The notes under the pieces are model-generated. The model did not search any database. It saw only the letters and a list, made by a program, of their open reading frames with translations, and was not told the DNA's origin. A program made the position numbers and the translations under genes. This document shows positions 16,650-25,366 of a stretch of 62,670 nt of DNA, one piece after another. The DNA lies in assembly GCA_009775355.1 (NCBI GenBank), contig VSPN01000009.1, positions 1 to 62,670 on the forward strand, given 5' to 3'. This stretch comes from Muribaculaceae bacterium. GTDB taxonomy: Bacteria; Bacteroidota; Bacteroidia; Bacteroidales; Muribaculaceae. Positions within the stretch are counted from its first letter, which is position 1; each line of letters begins with the position of its first letter.

Positions 16650-18140
16650 TTATTTGTTTTTCTTCTTGTTGCCGCGTGCAAAGCCGATCTGCGAGCGGAC
16701 ACAGCGGAAACCGATATATGAACGCTGTTCGTTCTGATACTCCCACATGCGGAGATCAGAGCGGATGTTGCGGGCCGCGTCTTTCCAACTTCCGCCGCGC
16801 ACGATCTTGCGCTTCATCTTGTAGGGATCCTCCTTGGCGGCATCATAACGATATTCAGGATTTAGGTCGGAAGTGAGGCGGTCGATGCTCTCGGTGTAGG
16901 CAGTCGATGTCCATTCCGACACATTTCCGGCCATATCATAGAGTCCGAAATCGTTAGGCTTGAAAGTACCCACCTGAGAGGTTATGACATGTCCGTCGCG
17001 CACGAAGTCACCCTCCATAGGCTTGAAGTTCGCATAGAAACATCCGCGTTCATCCATAGGCAGGGTCTCCTCCCAAGGATACGCGCTCTCGGAGTTTCCG
17101 GCGCGGGCGGCATATTCCCACTCCGCTTCTGTCGGCAGGCGGTAAGGCTCGATATAGATTCCCTCCTTGCCGAGAGAACGGCGCAGATAGTCTGTGCGCC
17201 AGTTGGAGAACGCGTTGGCCTGCTCCCAGCTGACTCCGACCACGGGATAGTCGTTGTAGCCGGCATGTGAGAAATACATGCGGGTGTATGGTTCGTTGTA
17301 AGCGTTCTCGAAGTCGTTGATCCAGGCAGTTGTGTCGGGATATATGTTGACTATGTATGTGTTGAGGAAATCATAGTCGCCGGTGAGCGGGCGGGTGACA
17401 GTCTCGCGCACAATCCTTCCCTCCTCTGTGAGATAAGCCGTGTCTTTCGAGATTACGGGCAGATCAGTAGGCACCGGGAGATCGGTGTTGTATTCTCTTG
17501 TCTCGGGGTCGATGCGGTTGCGCCGGCGGGCGGCCTCCGAATGGTTGTAGATCTCATATCGGTAGTTCATCTGCGTGGGATCAAGCTCACGCTGCCCGGT
17601 GATGGGGTTGGTGCGGTAGACGCTCTCGATGGCACGCTGCTCATCTTCGTTGGGATTGCGCCAGGGTATCGCCTTGTTCCAGTTAAGATACGGTCTGATG
17701 GGATTTCCCTCCTTGTCCTCCTCGATCTTGAAAGCCTCGTTGCCGCCGAAAGCGGGATCAGCAAGCCGCTCGCGGATGATCGAGTCGCGCACCCAGAAGA
17801 CAAACTGCTTGTATTTCGAATTGGTGACCTCAGTCTCGTCCATCCAGAAGGAATCTATCGACACGCCGCGTGCGCTCTTGCGGATGCCGGCCACAGAGTC
17901 GTCGGCGGCAGGCCCCATGGCGATAGTGCCACGGTCTATGAGAACCATGCCGTAAGGCACGGGTTCGGCAAACGAAGCGCCACCCACGCCGGTCACCTCG
18001 CCGCCAGCACCGCTGCGGCGCGCTCCGGCACATGAGGAAAGCGCTACGAGAAGCACTGCCGCCACACCGCACAGCATGGCCGGAAGAAACGTGTGACGCC
18101 TGTCAAAATATGACGTAGTGAATCTTTTCATCTTTATCAT
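16650..18140 (-). CDS. gldK: Type IX secretion lipoprotein GldK/PorK (SUMF1/FGE fold)
   Basis: 496 residues with a lipoprotein signal (LVALSSC lipobox, Cys ~37). It has a formylglycine-generating-enzyme-like domain recognised by PYGMVLIDRGTIAMG, SFWMDETEVTNSKYKQF, YPVVGVSWEQANAFSNWR, YRLPTEAEWEYAARAG and GNVSEWTSTAY, ending near IVRGGSW and SYIGFRCV. In GldK the enzyme fold is structural: the protein forms the periplasmic ring with GldN at the outer membrane. The start is at 18140, or at an ATG three codons later (18131). It begins 5 bases after the porP stop. Confidence 0.95.
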   Translation of the reverse strand: MIKMKRFTTSYFDRRHTFLPAMLCGVAAVLLVALSSCAGARRSGAGGEVTGVGGASFAEPVPYGMVLIDRGTIAMGPAADDSVAGIRKSARGVSIDSFWMDETEVTNSKYKQFVFWVRDSIIRERLADPAFGGNEAFKIEEDKEGNPIRPYLNWNKAIPWRNPNEDEQRAIESVYRTNPITGQRELDPTQMNYRYEIYNHSEAARRRNRIDPETREYNTDLPVPTDLPVISKDTAYLTEEGRIVRETVTRPLTGDYDFLNTYIVNIYPDTTAWINDFENAYNEPYTRMYFSHAGYNDYPVVGVSWEQANAFSNWRTDYLRRSLGKEGIYIEPYRLPTEAEWEYAARAGNSESAYPWEETLPMDERGCFYANFKPMEGDFVRDGHVITSQVGTFKPNDFGLYDMAGNVSEWTSTAYTESIDRLTSDLNPEYRYDAAKEDPYKMKRKIVRGGSWKDAARNIRSDLRMWEYQNEQRSYIGFRCVRSQIGFARGNKKKNK

Positions 18141-18145
18141 TGTCG

Positions 18146-19159
18146 CTACATTATTCGAATGGAACGTTGTTTATTCTTGTTTTTTTCGCCGAGATTGAGT
18201 TTGACCATATATCCGGCCACAATCTCGTGGCTGCCCGAGGAGGCTTTTGCTATGGTCGACAGCGGATAATCATAGGCATACCCGAGGAAGAAGTTCTTGA
18301 ATTCGACGGCCACCATAGCGCTTATAGCCTCCTTATATCTGTAACCCACTCCGAATGAGATAAATCGATTATAGGTAGCCCTCATTGTCGCCTCGGCAGA
18401 AAAGTTGCTGAAATCAGTGCGTACCAACAGGGAGGGTTGCAATGAAAATAACGAGTTGCGCAATGGAATATTGCTATCGGCGGTAAAATAGGCCTGACGC
18501 GGCAGCACGGCCTGAAACTCGACCGTTTCCTGATCGGCCCCCCCCTCGTCGTCCATTGTCAACGTGGGTTCGGTGATATGAAGCACCGACACTCCGACCG
18601 AAAAATACTTGTGCGAATACAGCACTCCGGCCGATATGTCGAAAGCGTTGCCCGACACGTCGGACGACGGCAGATCGGGATCATCGGGCTGATGGAAGTC
18701 ATCGCCCTCGGGAATGTATATGTCTGATCCGTTGAACTTCGAGTTGTAATAACCGGGCTGGACTCCGACACTCCATGTGCCTTTAAGGAACTTGAACTTG
18801 TAGCTTATCTGCGCTCCGACCCCGAGGTTGCGGTAGAGGCCGATCGACTCCTGACTGAAGAGCACGCCGAGACCGATACGATGCTTCTTGCCGAGTTTGA
18901 CAGGCATGTCGGCTGAACCGAGGAAGCTTCTGGGAGCGTTCTCGATGCCAAGCCACTGCAGCTTGGCACCTCCGCGGATGCGTATGAAATCGACTGTTCC
19001 GGTGGCGGCCGGATTATAATAGGCCGGTACCGCCCAGTATTGCGTGAACTGAGCGTCACCCTGAGCCGAAGAGGGAATGGCAGCCGCAAGCATCGCCACG
19101 AAAGCGACAAAAGCCGCAGACGCCCTGCGCGACAGTCTGATTATGCCGTGTCGGATCAT
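18146..19159 (-). CDS. porP: PorP/SprF-family type IX secretion outer-membrane protein
   Basis: 337 residues with a signal peptide ending near SSAQ. The PorP/SprF family start (DAQFTQYWAVPAYYNPAATG) and a beta-barrel pattern ending in YGMVKLNLG-like strands are present. PorP is an outer-membrane partner of the GldKN ring. Its ATG overlaps the porT stop by 4 bases and the gene runs directly into gldK, the order porP-K-L-M-N known from Porphyromonas gingivalis. Confidence 0.92.
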   Translation of the reverse strand: MIRHGIIRLSRRASAAFVAFVAMLAAAIPSSAQGDAQFTQYWAVPAYYNPAATGTVDFIRIRGGAKLQWLGIENAPRSFLGSADMPVKLGKKHRIGLGVLFSQESIGLYRNLGVGAQISYKFKFLKGTWSVGVQPGYYNSKFNGSDIYIPEGDDFHQPDDPDLPSSDVSGNAFDISAGVLYSHKYFSVGVSVLHITEPTLTMDDEGGADQETVEFQAVLPRQAYFTADSNIPLRNSLFSLQPSLLVRTDFSNFSAEATMRATYNRFISFGVGYRYKEAISAMVAVEFKNFFLGYAYDYPLSTIAKASSGSHEIVAGYMVKLNLGEKNKNKQRSIRIM

Positions 19160-19908
19160 TCGAAATAGAAAGTTATCATGAACATGTTTGACTTCACCTT
19201 CGACAGCGACTGCGTGATCTTGTACATCTCGGGATTGTCGTCGAGATCAGGACGGTCGTGCCGCAATATGTCGGCAAGTCCGAAACAGAATTTTATCTCG
19301 GGATTGAACTTGAAGAAAGGTAGATAGAAGTCGCATCCGAGTCCGACTGTGAGATAGGCGTCGGCGGTGTTGAACATCAGATAGTCCGAACGCTTCTTGC
19401 TGACATCGAACGCTCCCATCGCCCCGACCGTGACGTATGGGCGGCTATTGTGCAGACGGTCGCCCGATATCTTAAGATCGACCGGCAGAAGCACATAGAC
19501 ACTCTTCAGGTCCTGTCGGTGGCTGGCGCCGCTGACCCAGTCGCGCATCTCGACATTCTTGAAACTGAACGACATGCCGGGAGTAAACCTGAGATTCAGA
19601 TACTGATGAAGCCTGAGGTCGGCCAGTACCTGCACGTTTATGCCCGGACTCCATGCCGGAGTCTCGGCAAACCACTGCTCTCCCTCCGGAGTGACAAATC
19701 CGCTGTGGGTGAACTTCAGATCCTGCATGCACATGCCGATCGAGAATCCGAGATGCCATTTTTTCAGATCGGCATATGGGCGATTCATGATTTTCTCGTT
19801 GGGGCGGGCCTGCGCGTCAGGCATATAAGAGCCGAACACGGCAGTGAGCGCAATGCAGAATATGACTGCTATTCTTGCGAAACCTATATTTCCCGTTCTG
19901 AAATTCAT
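19156..19908 (-). CDS. porT: PorT-family type IX secretion protein
   Basis: 250 residues. A signal/anchor segment (~8-34) is followed by a small outer-membrane barrel. Conserved PorT stretches include NRPYADLKKWHLGFSIGMC, a DLKFTHSG segment, the LRFTPGMSF strand and a terminal aromatic (MITFYFE). PorT is needed for type IX secretion. It is the first gene of the apparent operon and is coupled by ATGA overlap to porP. I find no convincing promoter match in the 94 bases upstream. Confidence 0.9.
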   Translation of the reverse strand: MNFRTGNIGFARIAVIFCIALTAVFGSYMPDAQARPNEKIMNRPYADLKKWHLGFSIGMCMQDLKFTHSGFVTPEGEQWFAETPAWSPGINVQVLADLRLHQYLNLRFTPGMSFSFKNVEMRDWVSGASHRQDLKSVYVLLPVDLKISGDRLHNSRPYVTVGAMGAFDVSKKRSDYLMFNTADAYLTVGLGCDFYLPFFKFNPEIKFCFGLADILRHDRPDLDDNPEMYKITQSLSKVKSNMFMITFYFE

Positions 19909-20002
19909 TACATTCTTAACGAAAGGACTCTCCCTATTATTGAAACGTTAAGAACTTTTTGCAATAACAGCACAGTGCGTGCAACAGAACTGCCGCCGGT
20001 TG

Positions 20003-21286
20003 TCACCAACTGCCGCCCGCTCCGCCGCCGCCTGTGGCGCCGTCGCCGAATCCGCCGCCGAATCCGCCGCCACCACCGCCACGGCCACCGCGGCCGATAG
20101 CCGAGCCGATTACAGCCGCCGCGGCGATCGCCGCCGAGGGGTCTTCCTTGCGAGGAATGCGGTATGGCCTCCTGTCGCGGTGATGGCAGAAGCGGCATTC
20201 ATATATTTTTACCCCCTCCCCTTCTGCCCGCACCGTGGACGGACGCACCACAGTGTCGCTCTCAAGGCTCATGGCCACGGTGCGGCACGATGGACATTCG
20301 GTATATTTTTTCTGTCGGGCCCTGTAAGGGAAACGCTCCACCGCGCCGCAGCGGGGACACTCCCATACGTCATAATCGACCGTGCGGATTTTCTCCTCAA
20401 AGTCTTGCGAGTCTGTAAGAAGAAGATTGTCTTTATCTTCCGGAAGTCGCTTCATGCCTGTGCCGCATACGGGGCATTTAAGTTTCCGCGTGCGCCAGCG
20501 GCGGTAGATATAAAAAGCAAGCATGAAGAAAACAAGTCCCGCTCCGAAAGAGAGCACTCCGACCCAGAAATATAGCGCGAGATGTGACCTCCACATCTCG
20601 GCCTTGGAATAATTCGACTTGCGACGCCTCGCGACTATACAGTCATGAATGAATATGCCGAGTGAGACAAGAAACATCAGGGCCGCCACAAAACGCACGA
20701 AGCTCCATATGACGGAAGCGTCGATGCCGTCAGGCAGTCCTGAGAAGTTATCGCTTTGCGACGAACGCAGTTCATCGGCCACGGCCGGATCCTCAAGAGC
20801 CGACACCATGAGATTGACCGCCGATTCCACCGCAGCATCGAGATTATCATCCTTCATGGCGGGAATAACCGTCTGCGCCACAATGCGCCGGCAAGCGATA
20901 TCTGTCAGGACACCCTCCACTCCATATCCGGGCATTATGAAAGCGCACCGCGACCCGGGGGAGATCATGAAGAGCACACCGTTGTCTTTATCAGACTTGC
21001 CTATGCCCCAGGCGGTGAAGAGTTCCTCGCACCACTGTTGCGGTTCGATATCCCCGATCGACGGCGGGATTGCCACTACAGCCTCGACCGATGTGCGCTG
21101 TCGCAGTTCATAAAGACGACGGTTGACCTCGGCCTTGACTCCGGCAGACAGTAGTCTGGCAGGATCGGACACATACTCGCGACGATCCGTGATCTGCACG
21201 TTAGGCATTGCGGACGGAGGCGTGGCCTGAGCGGCGACAGACAGTGCGGAAACCAACACCAACAGGAGAGTCACAAATGTTTTCAT
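20003..21286 (-). CDS. TPM-domain membrane protein with zinc ribbons and Gly-rich tail
   Basis: 427 residues. A signal peptide (MKTFVTLLLVLVSALSVAAQ) is followed by a TPM (YgcG/Psb32-type) domain (~40-180; DPARLLSAGVKAEVN, VAIPPS, NGVLFMISPG), two membrane helices (~205-290), and four CxxC pairs (CPVCG, CPRCG, CPSC, CRFC) forming two zinc ribbons. It ends in a Gly-rich tail terminating GGSW. TPM proteins are envelope proteins of poorly defined role, linked to membrane-protein or photosystem repair in other groups. The start at 21286 is chosen because the signal peptide begins there; an in-frame ATG 24 bases upstream is possible. It is the last gene of the pyrE-led operon. Confidence 0.85.
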   Translation of the reverse strand: MKTFVTLLLVLVSALSVAAQATPPSAMPNVQITDRREYVSDPARLLSAGVKAEVNRRLYELRQRTSVEAVVAIPPSIGDIEPQQWCEELFTAWGIGKSDKDNGVLFMISPGSRCAFIMPGYGVEGVLTDIACRRIVAQTVIPAMKDDNLDAAVESAVNLMVSALEDPAVADELRSSQSDNFSGLPDGIDASVIWSFVRFVAALMFLVSLGIFIHDCIVARRRKSNYSKAEMWRSHLALYFWVGVLSFGAGLVFFMLAFYIYRRWRTRKLKCPVCGTGMKRLPEDKDNLLLTDSQDFEEKIRTVDYDVWECPRCGAVERFPYRARQKKYTECPSCRTVAMSLESDTVVRPSTVRAEGEGVKIYECRFCHHRDRRPYRIPRKEDPSAAIAAAAVIGSAIGRGGRGGGGGGFGGGFGDGATGGGGAGGSW

Positions 21287-21306
21287 AAACAAACAGATTA
21301 TTATTA

Positions 21307-22662
21307 TCAAACAGCGGGAAGGCTGTGTCCGTTCAGTTTTCGGTAGAGATCGAGCGCATAGACATCGGTCATGCCCGACACATGGTCGAGCACGCTCTGT
21401 ATCCTCTCGTAGGGGCGCAAGGCCCTGACATCATACTGCTGGGGGATGACATTGAGCAGCAGCCGGGAATAATTACGATCGGGATGCATGACGGCATCGA
21501 CAAGAGTTTCCATGAGAAAAGACACGATGCGGTTGCCGGCAAGCTCGATATCGACCACCATCGGGGCGCAGTAAATGCGGTTCCATGCAGTGTCCGAGCA
21601 TTCGGCATAAGCATTCCGGAGAAGAGCGGACAGGCTGCCGGCAAGCGTGCCGCCGAAAGAGCCGGACAGCATTTCACGTTCATGGCGCATGAACGCCTCG
21701 GCACAGTTCTCGACAAGAGTCCCCACTACAGAAGAGCGCAGATAGGCTATCTGCTCATTGGGATCGGAAAGGGTAGCCATCACCTTCTCCATCCGCGCAC
21801 GACGCTTATCTTCGAAAAAACCGAGAAAAAGAGCTTTTACCTCTGAAGTGGAGAGAATGCGCAGTTTATGCGCGTCTTCAAGATCCATGATCTGATAGCA
21901 TATATCGTCGGCGGCCTCCATTATATAGACCAGCGGGTGGCGTGCGAAACGCCCCTGCTCGAGTTCTGGAATGCCGAGCTGACCGGCGACGCGCCTGTAT
22001 ATATCCTCCTCGCTGGCAAAAAAACCGAACTTTCCCTTCTCGCCCGCGTGAGCCGATGTAAATGGGTATTTCACAACCGACGCCAGTGTTGAATATGTCA
22101 TGGCCATGCCTCCGTGCCGCCTGCCCTTGAACTGATGGGTCAGCAGACGGAATGAGTTGGCATTTCCCTCGAAATTTACAAGATCCGCCCATTCCCGGTC
22201 GGAAAAATTGTCGCGCAGCGCAAGACCGAATCCCTCGCTGAAGAAGGTGCCTATGGTTTTCTCTCCGGAGTGGCCGAACGGCGGATTGCCGAGATCGTGG
22301 CAAAGACAGGCCGCCGCCACTATGTCGCGGATATCGTCGAAGCGTGCAGCGAGATCAGAATCGGGATACCTGTCGCGCAGCCTGATCGCCACTTCATGGC
22401 CGAGAGAGCGGCCCACAGACGAGACTTCAAGAGAATGCGTCAGGCGGTTGTGTACGAAAATACTTCCGGGCAGAGGAAAGACCTGCGTCTTGTTCTGCAA
22501 TCGCCTGAAGGGAGAGGAGAATATAAGTCTGTCGTAGTCGCGCTGGAAATCGGAGCGCGTGTGATGGCGGTCGTCATGGAACTCCTCCATGCCGAGACGC
22601 TTGTCGCATATGAGGCGATGCCAGTCCATAAGCTGAGGTCTGTCGTTTGCCATGTCGAGCAT
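21307..22662 (-). CDS. dgt: dGTP triphosphohydrolase (dGTPase, HD superfamily)
   Basis: 451 residues. The HD-domain metal ligands are visible in RLTHSLEVSSVGRSLG, CLCHDLGNPPFGHSGE and the later EAADDICYQIMDLEDAHKL. These fit dGTPases, which split dGTP into deoxyguanosine and triphosphate and so tune dNTP pools. The N-terminal RRLQNKTQVFPLP pattern is typical. The start is at 22662 or at the ATG three codons in (22653). It lies 12 bases after the LysE-fusion gene in the same operon. Confidence 0.93.
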   Translation of the reverse strand: MLDMANDRPQLMDWHRLICDKRLGMEEFHDDRHHTRSDFQRDYDRLIFSSPFRRLQNKTQVFPLPGSIFVHNRLTHSLEVSSVGRSLGHEVAIRLRDRYPDSDLAARFDDIRDIVAAACLCHDLGNPPFGHSGEKTIGTFFSEGFGLALRDNFSDREWADLVNFEGNANSFRLLTHQFKGRRHGGMAMTYSTLASVVKYPFTSAHAGEKGKFGFFASEEDIYRRVAGQLGIPELEQGRFARHPLVYIMEAADDICYQIMDLEDAHKLRILSTSEVKALFLGFFEDKRRARMEKVMATLSDPNEQIAYLRSSVVGTLVENCAEAFMRHEREMLSGSFGGTLAGSLSALLRNAYAECSDTAWNRIYCAPMVVDIELAGNRIVSFLMETLVDAVMHPDRNYSRLLLNVIPQQYDVRALRPYERIQSVLDHVSGMTDVYALDLYRKLNGHSLPAV

Positions 22663-22674
22663 TTATATGGTGAT

Positions 22675-24336
22675 TCAATGTCCTGTCTTTTTTAGCCGCA
22701 TATTAGAACCGTGGTCCACAAACGTCACATCAAGTATGCCCTGTGCCGAAAGCTGAGCCTTGATCTCGCCGCAAAGAGGGGACCCCGCCGGGTCGATCCA
22801 TTCCATGTCGTAAACATCTCTGAAACCTGACTGTCTGAGATATCCTTTGGTCATTCCCGGTTTCCATCTGCCGGGTGCCTTTGACGCTCCCGACAGGTAG
22901 ACTATACGATAGTCGCTCCCTTCGGCCACGATAGCGAGACGGTAGTCACCGCCCGGACGCAACTGAGAGTCGTCGAACATACGGTCGAACACCTCCCACT
23001 CACCTTCGACCGCATCGGAAGAACGGTTGAAGTAAGCTGCGCGTTCACTGTCGTCAGCCATAAGGAGGGTCAATGAATCTTCGCCATGCCTGTCGGCAAG
23101 CACGCAGAGAGAGGCGTAACCGACACTAAGCACAGCTCCCGGCGAGACATAAAAGCCGATACTGTCGGGCGAGAGAGCCGGGGCGGCGACGCCAAGCAAC
23201 GGCATATAAGATCTGTTGCCCCCGGCAAAAAGATATTCGCCCCCATGCCGGCCGAGGCGAAACGAGTTGTCACCGTCGAAAAGATCCAAGCCTCCCGTCA
23301 GGATTTTTTCACCGGCATCGGCTCCATCGAGCGAAGCCGCTACCCTGACGCGTGTCGGGAACAGTTCGTCTCTCGCGTCATCGAGTGTGGATACTGAAAA
23401 CAGCAACTCATGACCGCCGCCGGCAACCACGATTCCCCATGACGGATGAGCCTTCGCAACTGAACGTCCGTCGCGAGAAATGTGGCGGCCTGCCGTTCCC
23501 GATCCGTTGGCCAGATTGGCGGCACGGAAAGAAAATGAGAATTCCTCCACCCTGTCGAGGGGGAGGAACCGAAGGATCGTGTCGGGTGAACTGTTTTCGA
23601 TGACGAGGGGAACCCCACGGCCTCCGGCAGGATCAAACGCGCCGAATCCGCGCGCCGGATTCAGGTATACAGGCCCGCGTGTATCGGCGGAAGCCATGCC
23701 GCTAATGGCCGTTATGACACCCACGAGCGCGAAGACCATTATGACGCAGCCGATTATCCTGTTGACAAGCCACATCGAGCGGAGATTGAAGTGACTTCTG
23801 ACCTTGTCGATAAAATAAGATACTATCCACCACCATAGAAGAGCGCCTATGAAAATGAACGCGAATCCGGTGATGTAATGAGGGAGTGAGATCTCGGGCA
23901 ACAGGAAATTAAATCGTGCGAACAGGCCTATTATAAGAAAGATTATCAACGGATTTGAAAATGTAAAAAGAAATCCCTGCAGAATATCGCGGCGGTGCGA
24001 TGAGCGTGCTGCGTCGGGCTTCCTGAGAGTGCGTGCCGGATTTGACTTGAAAAGATAGAGGCCGAACACGACAAGCACGACGCTGCCTATGATCTGGATG
24101 GCATTCTGGTTGGTCTTCAGGAAACCTTCTATGAATGAGAGGCCGAACCCCGTGAGAAGACAATAGAAAAGATCGGAAGCCGCCGCACCCACTCCTGTGA
24201 AGAAACCTGTGCGTCTTCCTTTCTCAAGAGTGCGCTGCACACAAAGAATCCCCACGGGTCCCATTGGCGCCGATATTATTATGCCGATGGCGAGTCCTCG
24301 CCACATCATGTATAGTATGCCTTCGATCAGATCCAT
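22675..24336 (-). CDS. LysE-family exporter fused to a large periplasmic domain
   Basis: 553 residues in one uninterrupted frame. Residues ~1-215 are a LysE/RhtB-type exporter with six predicted helices and the family N-terminus (GIIISAPMGPVGILCVQRTLEKG). Members export amino acids or related metabolites. After the last helix (~195-215) come about 335 residues of soluble, beta-rich sequence with no family I recognise. A stretch such as EEFSFSFRAANL and FDRMFDDSQLRPGGDYRLAIV suggests a lectin-like or jelly-roll fold. The topology would place this domain in the periplasm. A domain of this size is not usual in LysE proteins of ~210 residues. Confidence 0.8.
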   Translation of the reverse strand: MDLIEGILYMMWRGLAIGIIISAPMGPVGILCVQRTLEKGRRTGFFTGVGAAASDLFYCLLTGFGLSFIEGFLKTNQNAIQIIGSVVLVVFGLYLFKSNPARTLRKPDAARSSHRRDILQGFLFTFSNPLIIFLIIGLFARFNFLLPEISLPHYITGFAFIFIGALLWWWIVSYFIDKVRSHFNLRSMWLVNRIIGCVIMVFALVGVITAISGMASADTRGPVYLNPARGFGAFDPAGGRGVPLVIENSSPDTILRFLPLDRVEEFSFSFRAANLANGSGTAGRHISRDGRSVAKAHPSWGIVVAGGGHELLFSVSTLDDARDELFPTRVRVAASLDGADAGEKILTGGLDLFDGDNSFRLGRHGGEYLFAGGNRSYMPLLGVAAPALSPDSIGFYVSPGAVLSVGYASLCVLADRHGEDSLTLLMADDSERAAYFNRSSDAVEGEWEVFDRMFDDSQLRPGGDYRLAIVAEGSDYRIVYLSGASKAPGRWKPGMTKGYLRQSGFRDVYDMEWIDPAGSPLCGEIKAQLSAQGILDVTFVDHGSNMRLKKTGH

Positions 24337-24340
24337 CCGT

Positions 24341-24862
24341 TCAACGGTTTGCTATCAGGTAACCGCCATATGCCGACATGTGGCATTCGTATCGTGAAAG
24401 ACCGAGCTTCTGGGAAAGAGCCGGCCCGTCGACCGGAGAGCCCCCCCGCTCCACCACATCGTAACGAGAGCCGCATTCCTGACACACTGCGAACGGAAGC
24501 AGACCGTCCGACTCCATTCGCACACGTATGTCGGGTTTCCTCTCGACAGGACACGACAGATCATAGGCCATGGGCACCCCGGCGTCGAGGGTGAACGGAT
24601 TGACACCGGCAATCAGCAGCACACCGCCGTAACCTGTAGCCGTCGCGGCGGTATAGGCAAAATTGCGCGGTTCGCCGAGTTCACGTATGAAAAGTCGGTA
24701 GTCACCATATCCGGCCACGCCATATGTGGCCCACATGTCGGGTGTGGAAAGGTTGATATTGACCGGCATGGCAGGGATGCGGTCATCATCGACCGTGTTG
24801 CACGCCGCAAGCAGCGGAACGACAGTTGCGACAAGAAATATGTAACGCAGTATACGCGTCAT
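24341..24862 (-). CDS. Rieske-like lipoprotein lacking canonical ligands
   Basis: 173 residues. A lipobox (LLAAC, Cys ~20) follows a short signal. The C-terminal half resembles a Rieske [2Fe-2S] fold: a first loop DLSCPVE where Rieske proteins have CxH, a second loop CQECGSRYD where they have CxxH, and a final YECHMSAYGGYLIAN strand. The cluster His ligands appear to be missing, so I call it Rieske-like, not a confirmed iron-sulphur protein. The start at 24862 gives the signal peptide; a longer frame upstream has none. It sits between the SRPBCC gene (2-base gap) and the LysE fusion (4-base gap). Confidence 0.6.
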   Translation of the reverse strand: MTRILRYIFLVATVVPLLAACNTVDDDRIPAMPVNINLSTPDMWATYGVAGYGDYRLFIRELGEPRNFAYTAATATGYGGVLLIAGVNPFTLDAGVPMAYDLSCPVERKPDIRVRMESDGLLPFAVCQECGSRYDVVERGGSPVDGPALSQKLGLSRYECHMSAYGGYLIANR

Positions 24863-24864
24863 TG

Positions 24865-25302
24865 TCAAGTCATTGGCACCTGACGGAGCATCTGCGCGAA
24901 CTGGTCGGCCATTTTCTGAAGCGGGCCGCTCACCATAGGCTTGAGCATGGCCGGTATCTGTATGTCGATCTGAACGAAGCTTTCGCACGACTCAGGTGTG
25001 AGCGGAGTGACATGAAGAGCCAGCGACATTGGCACCGGGGTGCCGTAGCCCTCCAGACGAATAAGAGACGGGGAGACTGTCTCGGCCAGTCTGAGCGTTA
25101 TCTCACCCGCCGGTCCGGCCGGAAAGCTGATTGTATCGGGAGTCACCCTGACCTGCCCGAGCATTGCGAGCTGGTCGGCCGGCACATGATCAGCCGGCAC
25201 GTCGCGCAGCATGGTTCCGAGACCTTCGAGATTTGATAGTTTTCCGAAAACATTATCAGCAGGATAAGCCAACCCCACTGTCGCGCTCTTGTATGTAGCC
25301 AT
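24865..25302 (-). CDS. SRPBCC (START/Bet v1-like) family protein
   Basis: 145 residues of the helix-grip fold, with the pattern of Bacteroidales SRPBCC proteins (N-terminal YKSATVGLAYPADNVFGKLSNLEGL; C-terminal helix MLKPMVSGPLQKMADQFAQML). Such proteins bind hydrophobic ligands; the ligand here is unknown. The start ATG at 25302 is preferred over an upstream in-frame one because homology begins there. It follows pyrE by 64 bases, an arrangement I believe is conserved in the order. Confidence 0.8.
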   Translation of the reverse strand: MATYKSATVGLAYPADNVFGKLSNLEGLGTMLRDVPADHVPADQLAMLGQVRVTPDTISFPAGPAGEITLRLAETVSPSLIRLEGYGTPVPMSLALHVTPLTPESCESFVQIDIQIPAMLKPMVSGPLQKMADQFAQMLRQVPMT

Positions 25303-25366
25303 GATGTAATTAAACTTGTTAAAAAGTGACAATGCGGACACCTCACGAAATCCGCAGAAAGTTATC

